From positions 124,001-188,000 of the forward strand of contig WACJ01000415.1 of NCBI GenBank assembly GCA_008973525.1: 64,000 nt of DNA. The letters run 5' to 3'. This stretch comes from Stenopsyche tienmushanensis. Lineage: Eukaryota; Arthropoda; Insecta; Trichoptera; Stenopsychidae. The position numbers and the translations under genes are program-made. This document shows positions 47,041 to 58,569 of this stretch, piece after piece (within the stretch, counting starts at the first letter, position 1; every line of letters starts with the position of its first letter). Under the pieces are notes generated by a model that saw nothing but the letters and a program-made list of their open reading frames with translations, was not told where the DNA came from and ran no database searches.

Positions 47041-48269
47041 GAAAAGTTCGCCATGCATAATTTATGAGATTTCACAAAACTTTGCATGCAATAGTCTTGC
47101 ACAAATATGCTTCTCGAGGGTACATTCAAGGACATTAAATTGTAAATCGTAATCTGATCTTAAGCAGCGTGTTAAGATCAAGGTGAATATTTATCAGCTC
47201 GATCTGATCCGGATCGCTCTCGCCAGACGCACGATGGCCTAATGTATGGTAATTTTATGCTTTAATTGTTACGCGATCGACAATGACCATTAATGAATCA
47301 TTCCGAGGCACCAAGAAGCCTCATCATGCTGATAAATTACCCTGTTTAATATCGCCAGATCAATCACCACTGATGATCTGAAGATATTCCATCCTTCGCT
47401 CGAGCTTCAGTAACGGTGTTATAATCGACGCACCAGATTCTCAAAGGGCAACTTTCACCACGAGACACAAGGCAATGATGACGACGGATATTATTGCACT
47501 TTTCGAAGCTCCAAATCATATTCCATAGTTAACAATACACAAATCAATGGCGTGTGTGTGATAATATCTTGACATAAGTCGGCGACTTTGTTGTCACGAC
47601 TCAAATGTTATAGTTTAACGAACTTTACTCTCGGTATTCCTATCGTACTATTGTACGTTGTCTTTGATTTTATCATTGTTCTTTTGCGATTTTCAGACTG
47701 AGATACAACGTTCAGAAATTCATTAGTTAGCAGGTGGTGAGCTTGTGTAATAGAATGGCAATATTATCCTATGGCTAGATTATAAAATATTCGCAACGCA
47801 GAAAGCCTCGATCTTGCAATTCTGCACGAACGAGAGCACTTTTAAATAAAGGTTCGCTATTAGCTTAAGCCACAAGCTGGTTGAAATGTAAGTGGGCGTG
47901 CAACAAAATAAGGAAGCAATAAAAGGCATATCTTTACACATCGTTATACACAGAGCCAAAAAAAACGACATTGATACACAAACGGAATTGAATGATCTTT
48001 GCACCACTTTATGATATTTCCACACATTTAAAAAGCACAAGCAGGGCGAATAAATAAGGGCTTCGAACCGTAAATGAACCAAAAACCGTTTTTTTTCGTT
48101 TCGGTAGACATATTACAGATTTGGTTGATTTTTGTGTTAACATAATATGTGAAGTTCGCCATTCTTATGCAGAATTTGTTAGTTTGTATTCATCTGGTTA
48201 TACATTAATATTTACTCTCTGTTTAGCTTGTTAAATAAATGTCTCAGATAATATTGTTATCAATCCAGG

Positions 48270-48620
48270 AGGGTCAACCTGAAATCGAATTCGCTGGGGT
48301 AAATTACACGTGGATAAGAAGACACCCTCAGTTAGTGTGGGAGCGAATCCAAGATGCACTTGGACGTCAAATAGGACTTCACCCTAGTCCGGCAACGCCG
48401 TTGCGAGGAAAGAGGGAACTGGGCTCATTATACTCCAGAAAGTCATTTCTGGTAGAATCAACAAGGTTGTCCACAGTAGTTTTTTACTGTCTCGAGGATA
48501 ATTACTCAATCTTTACAAATTTCTCATACTCCCTATCGAGATGGTCGCGAAAACGCCCTTCGATACGTTCATCCAGGTGGCCCTTCAGGTGAACGCTTAT
48601 TTCATTTGAGGCTGTACTAT
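48270..48620 (-). repeat. Dispersed repeat, inverted partner of 34600-34920
   Basis: Reverse complement matches 34600-34920 over about 330 bp, including 'gcgaatccaagatgcact' versus 'tgcatctcggattcgctc' and the 'gaggaaagagggaactggg' segment. A 117-codon plus-strand frame (48239-48592) is open here but is not conserved in the partner. Confidence 0.5.
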
Positions 48621-48654
48621 GATGATATCTTCTGATAGTGTTTAACACGCGGAC

Positions 48655-49225
48655 TGTCTGTGTCTCCGTGTCTCTAGACCTGACTCCACTGGATTTCTTT
48701 GCCTGGAGACGTGCCCTATTTCGTGGCTTGCACGATCTCCAGACTTGATACTACTGGATTTCTTTGCCTGGGGACATGCCCTATTCTGTGGTTCACACGG
48801 TCTCCAGATCTGACACCACTGGATTTCTTTGTCCAGGGATGTACATAATAATTAATTTATACGACATAGTTTCCACACAGATTTGTTTAAAGAATTTAGT
48901 AGTTGACATTTCTCGGTCGTTTGCACATTTTATGTGACTTTGGAAGCTCAGAAATAATTTTCTTTAAACCAATTGTATAAAATAATGATTTATTTTTAAT
49001 CATAAAATATACATTGCAAAATACAAAAACAGTTATTTCCTGCTATAACGACTACAGAATAAAAAGTTATGACGATTTAAAGGTGTAATTTTAAATATTT
49101 TTTTTAAAATGAAGAAAAAAAAGTCCATTTCGACAACCCTGACACTTGCCTATGTGTAAAAGCAAAAGACCTCCCTAACCCGCAAAAAAATTGTCGCTCC
49201 ATTTACCAAGCACCCTGTATACGTT
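48655..49225 (+). mobile_element. Fold-back/minisatellite element, copy B
   Basis: Three 65-bp units with the 'ggatttc' phase mark at 48691, 48756 and 48821. Then the common flank: 'gaaagctcagaa'-like, 'atacaaaaacagttatttcc', 'cgacaaccctgacact', and an end near 'caccctgtata' (about 49220). The left arm found in copy C is missing. Confidence 0.7.
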
Positions 49226-49239
49226 ATTTAAAAAAATCC

Positions 49240-49326
49240 GTAACGAAAACCATAACCGAACCGATGTAAATGTTAAGAATTGAACCGGAACGAAAACCGA
49301 AATGAAAAAATAACGGTTCTAATCCC
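49240..49326 (+). repeat. AACCG-rich dispersed repeat end
   Basis: 'ccgatgtaaatgttaagaat', 'aacgaaaaccgaaatgaaaa', then AACGGTTCTAATCCCTG. Same family as 32030-32118. Confidence 0.5.
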
Positions 49327-50574
49327 TGGTAAAAATAACAGTTGTTATAATAAAATCATGTGAGATGATATAATTATAGAGTAACGTTGGGTGGGGGTCG
49401 ATTTTCATCAGTTTGTTTGATTCATAGAAGAGGCGCCGAAAGGTGTACGTTGATCAGAAAAATAACTATTTTATCGGACAACCCAAGCTTCCCTCCCCCT
49501 CCCAATATTAAGAGAAGCTTTTTTCGTGAATCATATACGTATATGGTGTATTTAAAACAAGTTATTGAAATAGAAGATTTTTGGGAAGAATATAATTAAT
49601 ATAGATATATGTATCGATACTACAACTCTCTATAACGATAGTTACAACAAAATAAAAAACACTAGTAAGCATCATGTTAATATTTTTTACCAAAACAACA
49701 AAATCAGATTAAAGAAAATTTGATTTAATTAAAAATTCGATGTAGTATTATTTCGGAATGGTATTGCAAACATAAATAGAGTTCCCACGGAAACGCAATG
49801 GATTTGTATTCGAGGCAAATAGAATGTTTTTTTATGTATTTGATTATGATACGAATTGCGTTCAATTTACAAAAAGCAATTTAGTAATATTGATTCATAG
49901 ATAACAAAGATGCATTCGTCTTCTCAATATAACGTCTAATGAAGTCATGCATGGAGCATAGGGCCTCTTTGTAGAGTCGTCTTTGTTTTTTTTTTATGAC
50001 GAAACCAAATAACAAAGAGTCGGCTAATGGCCAAGAATTTAGCAAAATTACAACCTTATAAATTGTGCTATAAAAGCAATTTGTATTGAGTAACAATTCG
50101 AAAAGTAAATGTTTTATAAATAGGACGCTAGATATTTCTGCATCGCTATTGCAACTGAAAGCATCCACTCTGAATGTTGTGGACTTATGAAATTCTGCAG
50201 CGGCAATAATTCCTCAATGACATTAAAATATAAAATGAAAATCACAAAATCGATTCTCAACCGATTTAGTAAAATATTTTTTAATAATTGATATTCTATT
50301 TCATCGAACACATTCTGATGCGATTGAGTTAGATCGTGAATTAGAATATTATAGTCAACATTATACGCGTATCAATCTGTTAAGCATTTAAAATAAAAAA
50401 TATAGAGGTCGTGCTGTCTTTAATATCAAGTGCATGCGGAGGTGGATGCTCGATGGAGATGACATAAATGTGGCCCTTTTCCTTAAGTAAACGTTGATGA
50501 AGCATGTGGCTTTTAGCAATCCCTTTTATGGGACCATTACCAACCATTTTTACATGGTTTTTCATAGCAAATAT

Positions 50575-50672
50575 ATGTTTTTAAAAATGTGGTCGCCAGC
50601 CACACCTCCTGTAGGTTCGAATCCAAGATAATTGAGTTGTTAATCCGACTGTTTAATTGCGAGACTGCATAC
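50575..50672 (-). repeat. tRNA-like dispersed repeat, inverted copy
   Basis: The plus strand shows 'gccagccacacctcctgtag' and GGTTCGAATCC. The reverse complement aligns with 16376-16455 along its length. Confidence 0.45.
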
Positions 50673-50764
50673 AAATTATGATTTAGAGGGTGTTTTGTAC
50701 ATTGACGGCCATTTTTTTTTTTGTGATTAGGTACCAATTGGGCAGATCAGAGCTAAGAAAAAAA

Positions 50765-52187
50765 ACTTTTTATGTTTATGATGTTTTTATTAAATTTATT
50801 TATAAAATTTGTTCAAATTGACCACCTCTGCTTCGTATACATGCACGAAACCCTTTTCTTATTTTAACTGTAATTATCTGAAGTAGTATTTTTTTCTTTC
50901 ATTTTTGCAAAGGCGGTGCTTATTCATTCAATTAGAATTTCGTTGATGGGCATCTCTGTCATGTAAATTAATTTAGCTGGCGGCCCTATTGCGTAGCACG
51001 GTCCCCAGATTTGACACCACTGGATTTCCTTGCCTGAGGACGTGCCCTATTTTGTGGCTCGCACGGTCTCCAGATCTGACACCACTGGATTTCTTTGTCT
51101 GGGGATGTGCCTTATTCCTTGGCTCGCACGGTTTACAGACCTTTCACCACTGGATTTATTTTTTAGGGATGTGCAAAATAATTAATTTACACGACAGAGG
51201 TGTCCACAAAAGAATTCCTAATTGAAGGAATAATCGCCGCTTTTTCAATCATTAAAGAGGAAATGCTACTTAAGAGAACTACAGTTGTAGTGCGTGCATA
51301 TGAAGCAGAGGTGGCCAATTTGAACAAATTTTGTAAATAAATTTAATAAAAACATCATAAGCATAAAAAGTATTTTCTTGGCCCTGACCCTGCCAAATTA
51401 GTACCTTTTCAAATTTAACGACTTATTGAATGATTTATATGACATATACAATATGGTTAGAAAAGATTTAATCTAGAGAACTTTTTAAAATTAAACTAAA
51501 TACAAAATAATTGTTAGTTTTTTTGTTAAGAATTTAGAAGTGGAAGTAAATCATAGGTTTGCATATTTTATTTGACTTTGAAAGCTCAGAATTCATTTTA
51601 TTTAAAACAATTGCATAAAATAGTAATTTATGTATATTAAAAATATATTGTAAAATACAAAAACAGTATTTTCGTGCTGTTATGATCACAGATTAACCCC
51701 TAAAGGAGTACTATCCCATGGCCTGGGACCCTCCCTCCACTTATTCGAAAGAGCACTCTTTTACATTGAGCTCGGAGATAAACAGAGACAGAGAGAGAAC
51801 GTAGCGCAGTTTGGGAGACAGAGACGGAGAGCTTCCCCGCGTAAATCGCACGATTGTATAGATCGTTAGCCCAAATGTATCGACTAATAATGATTTCGAT
51901 TTCAAGTGTGTTATTTGTTTACGCAAAGCAATAACCGAGTATTGTGTACTATCGACAGTGTTTATTTATTTAATTGCTTCATGTTCGTCGCTACTTGTGG
52001 AATGAGTCTTGGTCCAATTATCATTTCCTGCTAAAGCAGGAGCAAATGACAATTTAAAGATGTAATTTTGCATATTTTTCCAAAACATAGAAAAAAATTC
52101 TATTTCGACAACCCTGACACTTTGGACATAGAATCCATTTGTGACCCAAAAAATTTGGCGGTCCATTTGCAAAACGCCCCGTATAAA
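50765..52187 (+). mobile_element. Fold-back/minisatellite element, copy C, with nested insert
   Basis: Two inverted arms of about 200 bp (50765-50977 and 51172-51370) enclose a loop made of three 65-bp units ('ggattt' marks at 51022, 51087, 51152). Arm match examples: 'ccacctctgcttcgtataca' against the inverted 'tgaagcagaggtgg'. The right flank continues to 'acaaccctgacactt' and an end near 'cgccccgtata' (about 52187), and is split at about 51694-52047 by another repeat. Each 65-bp unit contains 'ctgacaccactggatttctt', which in one frame reads SPDLTPLDFFAWG, the third-aspartate motif of Tc1/mariner transposases. Confidence 0.75.
51694..52047 (+). repeat. Dispersed repeat nested in copy C, second copy at 60455-60815
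   Basis: It starts TTAACCCCTAAAGGAGTACT and ends 'gctaaagcaggagcaaatga'. It matches 60455-60815 along its length: 'acagagacagagagagaac', 'gattgtatagatcgtta', 'tttcaagtgtgttatttgtt'. The opening TTAACCC is like piggyBac ends, but no matching GGGTTAA closes it, so the class stays open. It interrupts an alignment between copies B and C, which proves it is an insertion. Confidence 0.6.
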
Positions 52188-52369
52188 TATGTATATTTTT
52201 AAATTAATTTAAAAATACGACTAATGCTTTTTTATACTTTAAATTCGATATCGTTTTGGATTCATTAAAAAAATTATCAATTCTGTAGTACGTTCGCTTT
52301 AATAGCATCAAGGTGTTTTTATTCTTGTCGTTCGAAGGTTGCTTTAGTTGTTGTTCCTTCATATTTCCT

Positions 52370-52580
52370 AATGGGGGCTGAGCCTTTCTAAGGGGGGGTC
52401 TGCCCCTTCGCTCCCCCCACTATTCCTCCCCCTGCTGTTAAACCATCATCTTGATATAAAGTGACATCGAATGTCGCAACGAGCCCAGTGCGCCACTCGT
52501 TCACCTGCCGCGCCGGTACAAAATGAAAACAACGGTAGGAACCAGCTCCAACATTTACCATCGAATATGTGAAAATCAAG
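52370..52580. other. Less AT-rich segment, unassigned
   Basis: C/G-rich stretch ('gggggctgagcctttctaag', 'ttcgctccccccactattcc') without a recognised protein or repeat partner in the window. Confidence 0.25.
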
Positions 52581-53589
52581 CCAAAAATTATGTTAAAATT
52601 ACACGAAAAAGATCGATATTCAATAAATAGACTGTGACTGTTATCTATTAAAAAAATGTGTATTGTGTGATATTAAAAGGACTTTGAAAGTGCATCCATA
52701 TTTCGATTCTGTTGTGAAAAAATCATGCTCCATAAGTGAAATTCAATAGTGTTGTATGAACTGATAAAATCTACATTGGATCGAAAAACGTTAAAATATC
52801 GATCCTTAAATTGTGTTAGATGGATTTATCAACTTCATAAATATTTTCGAGCGCCGGAAGCCAACTTTCTTTCGAATAGTTCCTCCGAAAAAATATTCTC
52901 GACAGCTTCCACGGCAGAAATAATAGATTTATTATAGCGACGATAGTATCAAATTGCTATTAACACTCTTGGCCTTTATGCGGCTCTTTCATCGATCTTA
53001 TTACATTAAACACTCTGTTGCCCAAAGGCTATGAACTCTTATTAAAAAAGCATGATTTTTTCTCACATTGTAATCATTTGTCGCTCAATTATTTATGAAT
53101 CAAAGAATGATTGCGCAATCCAAACATTCGGAAAGTTTTGCGCTCATTTTGTCCAAAATGATATTTCGCGAAATTATTTAAACGCTCGTAATCATTGAGA
53201 TCGTGGAGATATGCAATTTTACAAAAAGAAAACTGCAATAAGCTTGAGAAAAACATGAAAATTTCTTAATACTTGATGATTTTTGCTCAATCTTAAATAT
53301 TAACCCCTTTATGCCGCACAATTAATGTTTGATGATCGTGTGAAAAATACCACTTTGAAATAAAATTTGTATAAATTCTCAATAGCTTTCATATTGTAAA
53401 TGTTATGGGTCACTTGTAAAATTCATTAACACAAAAAAAGCATACAGAAATTTAGCGAGCACGACTTTCGCACATTATTTTAGTCATTATCCGTGTTTTT
53501 TGTCGCATTTTTTGCGCCCGGGCCTTAATGTGTTTTAATCGGGTCGTTTGTCAATAATATCGCATATTCATACGATTGTTAAATTGCAG

Positions 53590-54492
53590 ATATCATTAAT
53601 TCTTCTGTCGTTGGCTGGTTGTGCTACGCCAGCTCGCGTCTTAAATGTCAACAAAAGAGACATCTACCAAGATGGATCCTTGTACGGTTCGCATGGACTA
53701 CTTCCGAATGATGCCATCAACGCCCATAATCTGAACACGTATCAGCCTTTGAGGAAGGTGATCCTGCCTACGAAACAGACTTACAGTCTTCAAGTTCAGC
53801 AGCCGCAGCTGACGGCGTATGGATTCGACGGTGCTGCCGGTTTTGGGTCGTTCCTTCCGAAACTGGAGCAGAGTACGTTCAGAATTCAGCCAGTGCATGT
53901 TCTGCAGCCCTTGACTGCGACTTTCGATGCTGGTTATAATTATCCGATTCCACTCGGGCCGAGATTCGAAGAAGGACCATTGCCGACCTCGTTTGATTTC
54001 CTCATCCCGCCGGCAATTCGTCCAGTGCCTATTCCCAATCCGAAATTAGGTCCGGGATTTAGAGCCCCGACGAGAAGAATTTTGACTGCCACCAATGAAG
54101 GATTCTTTTATAGATATCCCGGTTATATAGCCGAACCTGGATTGACTGTCAGATTGCCCATTGCCATGGCAAGACCGACAAGGATCGTTGTGCCACAACA
54201 TGGAGCAATCGCTTTCGGCTCTGGAGGATTAGGATATAGTGCACTCCCTGGCGGAAGAATTGCATTGGGTTCGGGATCTTTAGCATTAACGAACATAGCG
54301 ACTGCCAGAGCCAATCCTCTACCTCCAAGACCACCCTATCCTGGTAAAACGAATGCTTTTGCTGTTCCGGCAACATTTTCGATACAACGCAGCATCGACA
54401 ATTTTTTGCCCAACGAACCCACAGCCTCAGCATCATCCAACAGTTTAACAGTATTTCCGCCGGCCGATGACCAGAAAAACGCCTCCGGTTAA
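53590..54492 (+). CDS. Secreted Pro/Gly-rich protein, last exon (start exon not found)
   Basis: An acceptor TTGCAG ends at 53589. From 53590 the frame runs 300 codons to TAA at 54490-54492. It opens with a hydrophobic core ISLILLSLAGCA followed by TPARVL, which reads as the end of a signal peptide with cleavage after the Ala. No in-frame ATG precedes it before a stop; the upstream extension begins at a TTG (53548). The initiator therefore almost certainly sits in an unseen short first exon, as in many insect secreted and cuticular genes. The mature part is low in cysteine and rich in Pro, Gly, Ala and Leu, with GAIAFGSGGLGYSALPGG and PPRPPYPG segments. It looks extracellular-matrix or cuticle-like. 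I recognise no R&R chitin-binding consensus and no named family. Base composition is clearly less AT-rich than the flanks, supporting a real gene. AATAAA at 54513 and 54867 can end the transcript. Confidence 0.75.
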   Translation: MSLILLSLAGCATPARVLNVNKRDIYQDGSLYGSHGLLPNDAINAHNLNTYQPLRKVILPTKQTYSLQVQQPQLTAYGFDGAAGFGSFLPKLEQSTFRIQPVHVLQPLTATFDAGYNYPIPLGPRFEEGPLPTSFDFLIPPAIRPVPIPNPKLGPGFRAPTRRILTATNEGFFYRYPGYIAEPGLTVRLPIAMARPTRIVVPQHGAIAFGSGGLGYSALPGGRIALGSGSLALTNIATARANPLPPRPPYPGKTNAFAVPATFSIQRSIDNFLPNEPTASASSNSLTVFPPADDQKNASG

Positions 54493-54512
54493 TCATAATT
54501 TAGTTAAGATCT

Positions 54513-54872
54513 AATAAACACATTACTGATGAACACTGACAGCAAAAATGAGTGAAGTGACAAAACATTGCCCAAATAAAAAAACGCTTATCAGTGCAAT
54601 TACAGTGCCGAAAATTTTACTCGAAGCATTACAAGATGTGAATTGTGTTATAAATTGCATATTTTTCCATGCAAATATTTAAGTGCTCGCCGATAATGTT
54701 GCAAAAAAAAAAGATTTACAATCGCTTTCACCTATGGCGATTCTTAAGTTTGGCTACTAAATCAGTAATGATGTTTATTTGAAGCTAGTCTACTTGTACA
54801 TTAACAACTTTTCTTTTATTATTGTATATTTATTAATGTTTGTATAATTTAATGTTACGATTAGCAAATAAA
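54513..54872 (+). terminator. Two candidate polyadenylation signals after the secreted-protein gene
   Basis: AATAAA at 54513-54518 (21 bp after the stop) and at 54867-54872. The second is a more normal distance for a 3' UTR. Between them the sequence is AT-rich without features. Confidence 0.45.
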
Positions 54873-55169
54873 ACAGAGTTACCATTTTAATTGTTTATTT
54901 TTATAACCACTCTACAGGTGAAAGTAATTATAATTGCCAGATTCTGAGCGGCACTTACAAGTCAAAAGTAAATAATTCTGTGATTTATATAATCAATGTG
55001 TGATTTCATTTCATTACTGGGCCAAATTGCTATTGATTTGGATACAACGGAAGGAAGCGGATGCGGAAATCCCGAAAAACTGGTTACGTTATGCATTGAC
55101 CATCAGTTATTTGTATTTGGAACAATTATATGATTGTTTTGATTGGACAATTTATTCTGGATCGGTAAA

Positions 55170-55262
55170 CCGGGTTTAAGAACTGTTATTTTTTCCATTG
55201 GGTTTTCGTTCCGGTTCAGTACAAAAAAATTATATCGGTTCGGTTAGGATTTTCGCTCCGGG
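55170..55262 (-). repeat. AACCG-rich dispersed repeat end
   Basis: 'gttccggttcagtac', 'atatcggttcggttaggatt' and 'cgctccgggaaatataatta' match the inverted family end at 63636-63694. Confidence 0.45.
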
Positions 55263-55409
55263 AAATATAATTATTTTCTAGCATAATTTTAAACATTTTA
55301 AAATTATTATTAGCATTTTATAATCAGCATTCTCTGTAATGTCTGAAAATGGCGACAAATATAATATAAATAATTAAATAAAGGTATAATATTTAAAACT
55401 AGAAGTATA

Positions 55410-55586
55410 TACAGTGGAACCTCGATAAACCGTTCCCGCATAATACGTTTTCCCGGATGGACCGTTCATTTTTTATAGTCCCGTCAAACTATTATTATTT
55501 GAAGCTTTCCCGCATTCACCGTTTCCCGCAATTACCGTTTTTTTTTCAGGGTCCCTTGGAAAACGTAAAATCGAGGTTTCACTGTA
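55410..55586. mobile_element. Pogo/Tigger-like MITE, 173 bp, TA target duplication
   Basis: The body is 55412-55584. It starts CAGTGGAACCTCGATAAACC and ends with the inverted GAGGTTTCACTG. TA flanks both sides (55410-55411, 55585-55586). CAGT.GAACCTCG ends are the hallmark of pogo/Tigger elements. It has no coding capacity, and the interior repeats 'ttcccgcat' and 'accgttt' motifs. Confidence 0.85.
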
Positions 55587-55668
55587 ATAATAGACTTGAT
55601 GTTTATTGGATTGATTTTCGGGAGTCCCAGATCCGTACATAATATTAGGAATAGGTTATCTGGAAGAC

Positions 55669-55810
55669 CTAGTCTGGTTACACTCGAACCTCTTTTTGTG
55701 CAAATGCGGTTTTTAAAATCCATGGAACGCAGTTGCAAGTCATAGCTTTTTTGTGAGATTTCTTTTTGTGCGATTTTCCACGGAACGTATCTAACGCACA
55801 AAAAATGGTT
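55669..55810. repeat. Second Tigger-like end fragment
   Basis: 'acactcgaacctctttttgt' then 'gcaaatgcgg', later 'tttccacggaacgtatctaa' and 'cgcacaaaaaa'. A related piece lies at 7245-7310 ('ccgtggaacgtatctatggc'). One end only. Confidence 0.4.
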
Positions 55811-57149
55811 AAAGTGTGTATTTGTTTAAGTCTAAGACGTTATTTAAGACGTCTACCGAACCGAAAAAGAAACAACATTTTTGAATCGGTTCAGTTCTAT
55901 TTTCCATTGCGGCAAAAATAACGGTTTTATCGGTTCAGCCGTTTGGACAGTTTTGCAATCCAGCTATAACGCCATTCAAACGCGCATCTACCCTTTTCTC
56001 AAAAATGCCAACAATACAATCTTTCACACGGATAGATCGATGCACATCAGTTACATAAAATTACGGTAGTCGACGATAGTTTCGACTGTTTAATTTGAAT
56101 AATTGAATCGTTAACTTCACGCTATGAATATTACATAAAAAAAATCAACAGCAAGCCGAATGACTGGTAAAAATAGTTAATGACCAGAACGCGATCGAAT
56201 CTGCGGACTTAATTCGTCAAAATAGCACCGTACGGACTGACACTTTTATTTATAGTAGCAATTAGAGAATGAATATATAAAAATTCGCTTGGACGTAAAA
56301 TAACAGCAATTTAACGCTCTTTTGGGTCGTTAATTTAGCAAGAATTCGCATCGAAATTTATGGAAATGCATACGGTCAAACTGGAACCGAAAATTGACGT
56401 TTGTCGAATTTATTAACTACTGTGTACAGGAATAGAGCCTTATTGCATCCATGGACTTTATAAAAAATAATTTAATTCATTAAATCTGCGGTAATGCGGA
56501 GTTAATTAAAGATAAATAGAATCCATAAAATCTGGAAATGGATGAATTCTGAAAGATATTTTGATAAAAAAAACTATGAAATCCCGTGAGAAATCGGCCT
56601 TTTTGGTTCCATGAACGCTTTACAATTTAAAGGCCCATCTGGTCCGTTTAATATCGGACCGAAGATGAAGGAAAATATATGATAGCTGATCTTCCTATGA
56701 TAATTATTTATGACTTCAGAAAGTGAAAGACTCCAGCAGCAAGATTTTGCGATGATGATGAGAATCATTCTCAAGAATGTTCAAGGTCAATATAAGCCAT
56801 TGCGATCCTGAACCTTCCCATTCTTACCATTATCAATACCGTGATCAAATCATGTGACTTGCGTTTTTGCATCGAGACAATTCCATCTCGACCATTTTAT
56901 TTGGAATAGCAAAGTCTTATAGTAGCACAATTTAAATAATAAATTTGAAAAATTAACATCTTTATAGAAAATTTTATTTGCTGTATCGTTTTTGACCATA
57001 ATTAAACTTTTAATTAGTAACGTACTATATATCAGAGCTCCGTAACCATTTATCTTTCAAGGCACGCCAATATTTTATCTAAATTTTTGCTAAAAAGGTT
57101 TAAATAGAAATAAAAATGTGCATATACTAAAATTACCTTAACCTTTTGA

Positions 57150-57400
57150 GGAGTGAGCAAATTTAAAATCGATGAAGTCGTTGATGCCATAATCGTTTTA
57201 CATCGATTACTTTCTGTCAGCTCCTATCAGCGTAAGACAATCTTCAATTCGAGGAGAGTCAATTGTAAATAAACACTAGTGATAGCATACAAGACCACAT
57301 CATTTCTTTACATAAACAATACACAAAAGATCGATTCATTTGTTCCTGCTTTAAAAGTAAATGATAATTGAACAAAGACTCATTCGAGATTCTCGCCTAA
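57150..57400 (-). repeat. Inverted partner of 60780-61010
   Basis: 'aatcgatgaagtcgttgatg', 'atcagcgtaagacaatcttc' and 'ttacataaacaatacacaaa' are reverse complements of 60780-61000 segments, over about 240 bp with modest divergence. Confidence 0.6.
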
Positions 57401-57419
57401 ATCTGGACGCTTGGAAACA

Positions 57420-57960
57420 GTGGCGTAACTACTAATTGGCGAGCTTAGGCGACGCCTAGGGACAGTGACTGTATAATCTGTGTATACATATAAACAGTAC
57501 ATATATGTTTTTCAAATTGTTATATTAAAATTTCCCTACCGGTGATGTATTTACTACACCTCGATTCTAATAATGGGAATTTCGATATGAAATATAATAG
57601 ATACGGGCTTCAGATTTTTTGTATTCCTCCGTAATATAATTACGAATCACATCAAAGTATTATAATATACAAGCATCCATCTGCAGCGACGGAAATAAAT
57701 AATTTGTCGGGAAATCGGGAATTTTTCGAGCTTTAGTCCGTGTCTCAGCAGATAGGGATTTTATCAGTCACATTGATGATATTATACGAAAATGAGGGCT
57801 CACGTGGTCATCAGCTCGAACTAACATTTAAATATCTGATGATGATGCTTCCAACGAATGTGGAGGCTGAGCGGGCTTTTTCAGGATCAGGTTGCCTGAC
57901 TACCAAAATCAGATCCAGTTTAAATTGAGAAACACTCGATGTTTAGTGTTACTTCGGGCA
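57420..57960 (+). pseudogene. hAT remnant with readable transposase C-terminal motif
   Basis: Reversed copy of the body seen at 33130-33545 and 42034-42500 ('actactaattggcgagctta', 'accggtgatgtatttactac'). Unlike those, it reads on into a transposase end on the plus strand at about 57838-57928: MLPTNVEAERAFSGSGCLTT then KIRSSLN and a stop. This is the hAT C-terminal dimerisation motif (usual form 'T...ERAFS..G.....R..L'). The catalytic part is lost. Confidence 0.75.
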
Positions 57961-58139
57961 TATTTTCGAAATAATATTTGAATTTTTTTAGTGCTTTATT
58001 TATCTATTTTTGAATTGTATTTTTATCTTTTCTTAAATAAATAAAATTCTTTCGCCTTCAAACTATTTTTTATATTAAACAAATGGAATCCACAAAGATA
58101 GTTTATTCCGTATCAATTTGTAAATTTCTTCCCATCCAG

Positions 58140-58300
58140 TGGTAAGGCGCAGAAAGTGAGGAATCATCGAATAACCTTGGCTGCGGGAAGATGTCCTTCC
58201 TGCAGGCTCATATTTGTAACTTCTCTTTCCACAAATAAATGGTAATACTTAAGACAAAAGGGTTTTCATCAGCGCCCACTCGCTTCCATCCAACCGCTAT
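58140..58300 (+). repeat. Partial partner of the 29220-29600 block
   Basis: 'aagatgtccttcctgcaggc' and neighbouring sequence resemble 29395-29430. Divergent and short. Confidence 0.3.
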
Positions 58301-58569
58301 TTTTAATATTTGATTATTGTCTTATTCTAAGATATTGTTTTAAAACCTATTTAACTCATCAGATTTTGATTGATTGAAATATAGCAATTAGCCTTAATTA
58401 ATCGATGGCTTGATTATCGATGACCGAGTTGGGTGATTTAAGATTTAATAATTTGCTGAAAAAATACGTTGCCAAATAAATGTTAATAAAAAATGTTGTA
58501 TTGAGATCAAACCAAATAAATATTTAGAATATTTAGGTAGAGGTGCGTCCATTGCCATCCGATATAATG

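Noticed and set aside
47780..48082. 100-codon minus-strand frame rich in hydrophobic residues
   Set aside because: No motif, no splice or promoter context, and it lies in repeat-dense DNA next to an AACCG-rich tract.
48239..48592. 117-codon plus-strand frame
   Set aside because: It lies in a dispersed repeat whose inverted partner at 34.6-34.9 kb does not keep the frame.
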